A DNA stretch of 64,000 nucleotides from Enterobacter kobei (lineage in GTDB: Bacteria; Pseudomonadota; Gammaproteobacteria; Enterobacterales; Enterobacteriaceae): positions 868,001-932,000 of the forward strand of contig NZ_AP024590.1 of NCBI RefSeq assembly GCF_018323985.1, written 5' to 3'. Numbering within the stretch: position 1 is the stretch's first letter; each line of letters starts with the position of its first letter. The position numbers and the translations under genes were made by a program. Shown one piece after another: positions 59,448 to 64,000 of this stretch. The notes under the pieces were generated by a model. That model was not told where the DNA came from. It saw only the letters and a program-made list of their open reading frames with translations, and did not search any database.

Positions 59448-59844
59448 GGTGTGCGATCCGTAGTTAACACGATGCCTGGATAATAGGTCTGCCTTTTTTG
59501 CCGATTAAAGAATCTTTCTCTGCAATATAGATCGAAAAGTAATATCACATGCTGTTCAGCCATCAGGAAGTAAATCCCTGTAGACATCCGGACGTGTTGA
59601 TTGCTATAAAACGGCACTTTTGCCGTAAAAACAGGCAAATGCAGGGCGAACCGCCCGCGATATATGCGTTTTTCAGATAACCAATGCTGAAAATAGCCAT
59701 TACGCAGACAACCCTTTTGCCGCGCTGTTTATAGCGAACGGGTATAAGCAAGGGCGATTAAGTTATTTCAAATATAATTGCGACAGATTATTATCGTCTG
59801 GACATCCATACTGCTAAACCGCCAAAACGGATAAGAACAACAAC
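59448..59844. promoter_or_regulatory. Divergent control region, transsulfuration / metNIQ
   Basis: 397-bp AT-rich gap without a gene. Two tandem pairs resemble MetJ 8-bp boxes (consensus AGACGTCT): AGACATCC-GGACGTGT at 59582-59597 (6 of 8 each) and TATCGTCT-GGACATCC at 59792-59807 (5 of 8 each). TATAAT at 59773-59778 could be a -10 for metN. These are by-eye calls. Confidence 0.4.
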
Positions 59845-60867
59845 ATGATCGTCCTCAGGAATATTTCAAAGATTTTTGACCACGGAAAGGTGCCCATCAC
59901 CGCCGTGGATAGCGTTAACCTGACGGTGGAGCAGGGGCAGATTTACGGCATTATCGGCTACAGCGGCGCAGGAAAAAGCACGCTGATCCGCTTGCTTAAC
60001 GGTCTGGAAAAACCGACTTCCGGCGATGTCACCATCAACGGACAGAATATCTCCCGCGCTGAAGGTGAAGCACTGCGCCAGGCGCGCCTGAAGATCAGCA
60101 TGGTCTTCCAGCACTTTAATCTGCTGTGGTCGCGCACCGTCAGCGAAAACATTGCGTTCTCAATGCAGATCGCCGGTGTGCCAAAAGCCAGAATCAACGC
60201 TCGCGTGGCGGAGCTTATCGAGCTGGTGGGCCTGACCGGGCGCGAGAAAGCCTACCCGTCGCAGCTGAGCGGCGGCCAGAAGCAGCGCGTCGGCATTGCC
60301 CGTGCGCTGGCGAATAATCCAGATGTTCTGCTGTGCGACGAGGCGACCTCCGCGCTCGATCCGCAGACCACCGATCAGATCCTCGATCTGCTGCTGGACA
60401 TTAACCGCCGCTTTAAGCTGACCATTGTGCTGATCACCCATGAAATGCATGTGGTGCGCAAGATCTGCGACCGCGTGGCGGTAATGGAAAACGGCAAAGT
60501 GGTGGAAGAGGGCGACGTGATTGATGTCTTCACTCATCCCGAGCAGCCGATCACCCGTCAATTTGTGCGTCAGGTGAGCCAGTATGCAGAAGAAGAGGCC
60601 TTTAATCCGGCGCTCGCCGCGGGGCTTGACGGCAGCATCATCAAACTGACCTTTACCGGCAATAAAACCTATCAGCCGGTCGTCAGTGAGCTGACGCTGC
60701 GCTACGGCCTGTCGTTTAATATTCTGCACGGCAAAATGACGCAAACCGCACACGGCCTGTTCGGTCAGCTGTGGGTGCACGTGGTGGCAAATCAGGAACA
60801 ACTGAACAATATCCTTGCCGATCTGCAACAGAGTGATATTGAAGGCGAGGTAATTAAACATGATTGA
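59845..60867 (+). CDS. metN: Methionine ABC transporter ATPase, MetN-like
   Basis: 340 residues. Walker A GYSGAGKST at 38-46, signature LSGGQKQRVGIARALA near 140, Walker B LLCDEATSALDP near 162. C-terminal NIL domain (about 265-338) that binds methionine for trans-inhibition in MetN. Not the main enterobacterial metNIQ by position, so probably a second copy. Overlaps metI by 8 bp. Confidence 0.92.
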   Translation: MIVLRNISKIFDHGKVPITAVDSVNLTVEQGQIYGIIGYSGAGKSTLIRLLNGLEKPTSGDVTINGQNISRAEGEALRQARLKISMVFQHFNLLWSRTVSENIAFSMQIAGVPKARINARVAELIELVGLTGREKAYPSQLSGGQKQRVGIARALANNPDVLLCDEATSALDPQTTDQILDLLLDINRRFKLTIVLITHEMHVVRKICDRVAVMENGKVVEEGDVIDVFTHPEQPITRQFVRQVSQYAEEEAFNPALAAGLDGSIIKLTFTGNKTYQPVVSELTLRYGLSFNILHGKMTQTAHGLFGQLWVHVVANQEQLNNILADLQQSDIEGEVIKHD

Positions 60868-61528
60868 GAATTTACTGCCCCACCTGAAATGGGACCAGCT
60901 GTGGGCGGCGACGCTCGAAACCTTATATATGACGGCGCTGTCCGGCGTGGCGACCTTTGTGCTCGGCCTGCTGCTGGGGCTGGCGCTGTTCCTGACCGCC
61001 AAAGGCGGCCTGTTCCAGAATAAGCCGTTGTACAGCGCGATTTCGGTGGTGGTGAACGTTTTCCGCTCCATCCCGTTCATTATTTTGATTGTGTTACTGA
61101 TCCCCTTCACCAAGACGATTGTCGGCACCATTCTCGGCGCGGATGCGGCACTGCCGGCGCTGATTGTTGGCGCGGCACCGTTTTATGCCCGCCTGGTGGA
61201 AATGGCGCTGCGTGAAGTGGACAAAGGTGTGATTGAAGCGACGCGTTCGATGGGCGCGCGCCTCAGCACTCTCGTATTCCGGGTATTAATCCCTGAATCC
61301 TCGCCTGCGCTGGTGTCGGGTATTACCGTCACGCTGATTGCGCTGGTGAGCTATAGCGCCATGGCGGGTGTTATCGGTGCCGGTGGCTTAGGAAATCTTG
61401 CATATCTGGAAGGATTCCAGCGTAACCATAACGACGTCACGCTGGTGGCGACAGTGACCATTCTGGTAATTGTCTTCATCATTCAGTTCTGCGGCGACGT
61501 GTTGACTTCTTTATTAGATAAACGCTAA
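60860..61528 (+). CDS. metI: Methionine ABC transporter permease, MetI-like
   Basis: 222 residues with five membrane helices. The coupling (EAA) loop is EVDKGVIEATRSMGARLSTLVFRVLIPES (about 115-145, key residues EA...G.......I.P). Pairs with MetN in the inner membrane. Confidence 0.93.
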   Translation: MIENLLPHLKWDQLWAATLETLYMTALSGVATFVLGLLLGLALFLTAKGGLFQNKPLYSAISVVVNVFRSIPFIILIVLLIPFTKTIVGTILGADAALPALIVGAAPFYARLVEMALREVDKGVIEATRSMGARLSTLVFRVLIPESSPALVSGITVTLIALVSYSAMAGVIGAGGLGNLAYLEGFQRNHNDVTLVATVTILVIVFIIQFCGDVLTSLLDKR

Positions 61529-61555
61529 ACATAACAACTACTGGAAACCAACATC

Positions 61556-62368
61556 ATGAAAAAAACACTCACACTGATTGCCGCCGCCACCCTGAGCGCC
61601 CTGAGCTTTGCTTCCTGGGCTGACACCCTGACCGTCGGCGCGTCCAACGTGCCGCACGCGGAAATTCTGGAGCAGGCGAAGCCCATCCTTGCGAAAGAAG
61701 GTATCGATCTGGAGATCCGTCCGTTCCAGGATTACATCCTGCCGAACACCGCGCTGGCGAGCCGCGACATCGACGCCAACTATTTCCAGCACATCCCGTA
61801 CCTGAACAGCGTGCTGAAAGATCATGCGGATGACAAAACCTATGATTTCGTCAGCGCTGGCGCGATCCACATTGAGCCGATTGGTATCTACTCCAAAAAA
61901 TACAAATCGCTGAAAGATCTGCCGGAAGGCGGCAAAGTCATTATGCGTGACGCGGTGGCGGAAGAGGGCCGTATCCTGTCTATCTTCGAAAAAGAGGGCG
62001 TGATCAAGCTTAAGCCGGGCATCGACAAAGTGACCGCGCGCATCAGCGACATCGTGGAAAACCCGAAAAAGCTGAAGTTCCTGCCGAACGTCGAAGGCTC
62101 CCTGCTGCCGCAGATGTATAACAACGACGAAGGTGATGCGGTGGTGATCAACGCCAACTACGCCATCGACGCCGGTCTGGATCCGGTGAAAGATCCGATT
62201 GCCGTAGAAAGCGGTGAGAACAACCCGTACGCCAACATCATTACCGTGCATCGCGGCGACGAGAAGAAAAAAGACATCGTGGAACTGGTGAAAGTGCTGC
62301 ATTCGAAAGAAATCCAGGACTGGATCCGCACCAAATATAAAGGCGCGGTGATCCCGGTTAACAACTGA
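61556..62368 (+). CDS. metQ: Methionine-binding protein, MetQ/NlpA family
   Basis: 270 residues, NlpA/MetQ fold (TLTVGASNVPHAEILEQAKPIL, DYILPNTALASRDIDANYFQHIPYL). The signal peptide (MKKTLTLIAAATLSALSFASWA, then DTLT) has no lipobox cysteine, so the protein is predicted to be soluble periplasmic rather than a lipoprotein like E. coli MetQ. Last gene of the operon; a 7-bp GC stem (62380-62405) follows. Confidence 0.92.
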   Translation: MKKTLTLIAAATLSALSFASWADTLTVGASNVPHAEILEQAKPILAKEGIDLEIRPFQDYILPNTALASRDIDANYFQHIPYLNSVLKDHADDKTYDFVSAGAIHIEPIGIYSKKYKSLKDLPEGGKVIMRDAVAEEGRILSIFEKEGVIKLKPGIDKVTARISDIVENPKKLKFLPNVEGSLLPQMYNNDEGDAVVINANYAIDAGLDPVKDPIAVESGENNPYANIITVHRGDEKKKDIVELVKVLHSKEIQDWIRTKYKGAVIPVNN

Positions 62369-62524
62369 TCCTGCCCTCGCACGCGCTGGCCCTGGCTGGC
62401 GCGTGTTCCCCGCATTCCGCCCTATGAAATTCCTCTGTGATAGTAGTCACCAATCCCAAACAATTAAGTAAATAGTTAATAACAATCCTCTACTATTGCC
62501 GGGACAAGCTGAGCAGAGGTAGAG

Positions 62525-63706
62525 ATGAAAGATGTCGTGATCGTAGGGGCCGTGCGCACGCCTATCGGCTGTTTTCAGGGCGCTTTGTCTCGTCATTCTG
62601 CGGTGGAACTCGGCAGTCTGGTGGTTAAAGCGCTTATCGAACGCAGTGGCGTGATCCCGCAGCATATAGATGAAGTGATCCTCGGACAGGTGTTAACTGC
62701 CGGTGCCGGGCAAAACCCTGCCCGCCAGACGGCGATCAAGGGCGGCCTGCCAAATTCAGTTTCCGCTATTACCATTAATGATGTCTGCGGCTCGGGGCTG
62801 AAAGCGCTGCATCTGGCGACCCAGGCGATCCAGTGCGGCGAGGCGGATATCGTCATCGCGGGCGGTCAGGAAAACATGAGCCGTGCGCCCCACGTGCTGA
62901 CGGACAGCCGTACCGGCGCACCGCTTGGCAACAGCCAGCTGATTGACAGTCTGGTTCATGACGGTCTGTGGGACGCCTTCAATGATTATCATATGGGCGT
63001 GACGGCGGAGAACCTGGCGCGGGAGTACGGCATCAGCCGCCAGCGGCAGGATGACTACGCGTTACGCTCCCAGCAAAAAGCCCGCGCGGCCATCGATGCC
63101 GGTCGTTTCCGGGATGAGATTGTCCCCGTGCTGGTGGATCGTCCCGGCGGTCAGCCGCTGCGGGTGGAGTGCGACGAACAGCCGCGCACCGATGCCAGCG
63201 CCGAAGGGCTGGCAGGCCTCAGCCCGGTGTTTGAACGCAGCGGGTCGGTGACAGCGGGCAATGCCTCCTCAATTAATGACGGCGCGGCGGCGGTACTGAT
63301 GATGAGCGAAAGTAAGGCGCTGGAGCTGAATTTGCCGATCATGGCGCGCATCCGGGCTTTTGCCAGCGTTGGGGTCGACCCGGCGTTAATGGGGATCGCG
63401 CCAGTGTATGCCACGCGGCGCTGCCTTGAGCGCGCGGGATGGCAGTTGCAGGACGTTGATCTGATCGAAGCTAACGAAGCGTTTGCCGCGCAGGTGTTGT
63501 CGGTCGGGCAAATTCTGGAATGGGATGAACGGCGGGTGAACGTCAACGGCGGTGCCATCGCGCTGGGCCATCCGATTGGCGCGTCCGGCTGCCGTATTCT
63601 GGTATCGCTGGTGCATGAGATGGTGAAACGCCGGGCGCATAAGGGCCTGGCGACGCTGTGCATCGGCGGCGGGCAGGGCGTGGCGCTGGCGATTGAGCGC
63701 GACTGA
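62525..63706 (+). CDS. yqeF: Acetyl-CoA acetyltransferase YqeF
   Basis: 393 residues, thiolase II. Nucleophile Cys near 89 in NDVCGSGLKAL, NEAFAAQ near 316, GHPIGASG near 348 and second active-site Cys in CIGGGQGVA near 378. Condenses two acetyl-CoA, or cleaves acetoacetyl-CoA. In E. coli yqeF lies on the far side of the glyU-linked variable region in the same relative orientation, so it marks the return to backbone. Confidence 0.92.
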   Translation: MKDVVIVGAVRTPIGCFQGALSRHSAVELGSLVVKALIERSGVIPQHIDEVILGQVLTAGAGQNPARQTAIKGGLPNSVSAITINDVCGSGLKALHLATQAIQCGEADIVIAGGQENMSRAPHVLTDSRTGAPLGNSQLIDSLVHDGLWDAFNDYHMGVTAENLAREYGISRQRQDDYALRSQQKARAAIDAGRFRDEIVPVLVDRPGGQPLRVECDEQPRTDASAEGLAGLSPVFERSGSVTAGNASSINDGAAAVLMMSESKALELNLPIMARIRAFASVGVDPALMGIAPVYATRRCLERAGWQLQDVDLIEANEAFAAQVLSVGQILEWDERRVNVNGGAIALGHPIGASGCRILVSLVHEMVKRRAHKGLATLCIGGGQGVALAIERD

Positions 63707-63717
63707 TTATGCCATCT

Positions 63718-63749
63718 CGCCGGGCGGCGCTCTGCTTGCCCGGCCTACA
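63718..63749. repeat. REP element after yqeF
   Basis: CGCCGGGCGGCGCTCTGCTTGCCCGGCCTACA, a single REP unit 12 bp after the yqeF stop. The remaining 250 bp to the window end is AT-rich and holds nothing else I can support. Confidence 0.82.
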
Positions 63750-64000
63750 TGCTGATTTCGTCATCTCACCGGGCGTGCCACATCTTTCCCCTCACTTCCC
63801 TCAATAATCCTCATTAAGCCAAATCTCACTGTTTTGAATTTTTTGAAATTAAAAATTCTTCCTGCAAATTAAGTTTGATGCCGGGAATAACGAATAATTA
63901 TAAATTTAATGGTGACCTAAAAATAAAATAACGACAGGTACTATATGCCTGCTAACTCACTATCATGCTGATAAATATAACTTTTCATTTTTTATGAAAT

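Noticed and set aside
1..64000. CRISPR array, prophage or insertion sequence
   Set aside because: No regularly spaced repeats, no phage structural genes and no transposase or terminal inverted repeats were seen; the repeated GC palindromes are REP elements.

Overview
The window is chromosomal DNA of a member of the Enterobacteriaceae. Positions 1-24,933 match the Escherichia coli order fau-ssrS-zapA / ygfB-pepP-ubiH-ubiI / gcvTHP-ygfF / bglA / trhA / ygfZ / sdhE-ygfX / fldB / xerD-dsbC-recJ-prfB-lysS / idi / ygeR, with proteins of nearly the same lengths as in E. coli. An RpiR-type regulator next to bglA, a urea carboxylase locus and a Klebsiella-like reverse transsulfuration locus suggest the Enterobacter-Klebsiella-Kosakonia side of the family. 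The species cannot be fixed from this window alone.

Backbone (1-25,098): one-carbon metabolism (fau, gcvTHP), ubiquinone hydroxylation (ubiH, ubiI), 6S RNA, cell division (zapA), the recombination, disulfide and translation operon xerD-dsbC-recJ-prfB-lysS (with the programmed frameshift in prfB), and tRNA-Gly(CCC) glyU. REP elements sit between many gene units.

Accessory region (25,115-62,368), beginning 16 bp after glyU: this is the site where E. coli carries the ETT2 type III secretion island. No integrase or transposase is visible. It holds five modules. (1) At 25,115-40,840 there are two divergent, tightly overlapping operons. The minus operon encodes a BcsA-like family 2 glycosyltransferase, three DUF3131 envelope proteins, a globin-like protein, a soluble hybrid histidine kinase ending in an HPt domain, and an exported GH2 glycosidase. 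The plus operon encodes an OpgC-like membrane acyltransferase, a predicted outer-membrane barrel lipoprotein, a REC-PP2C phosphatase, a STAS protein and an RsbW-like kinase. I read this as an exopolysaccharide machine under a gas-sensing phosphorelay and partner switch, and it is the strongest candidate for an undescribed system here. (2) yjdI-yjdJ. (3) At 41,681-53,330, urea use by allophanate hydrolase, urea carboxylase, a GntR regulator and the UrtABCDE transporter, behind a consensus sigma-54 promoter with two NtrC-like sites. (4) At 53,431-57,157, two oxidoreductases and four small proteins of the YcgZ/YmgA/AriR connector group. (5) At 57,313-62,368, reverse transsulfuration genes divergent from a MetNIQ-type methionine transporter.

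The window ends with the thiolase gene yqeF, which marks return to backbone, followed by a REP element and AT-rich non-coding DNA.
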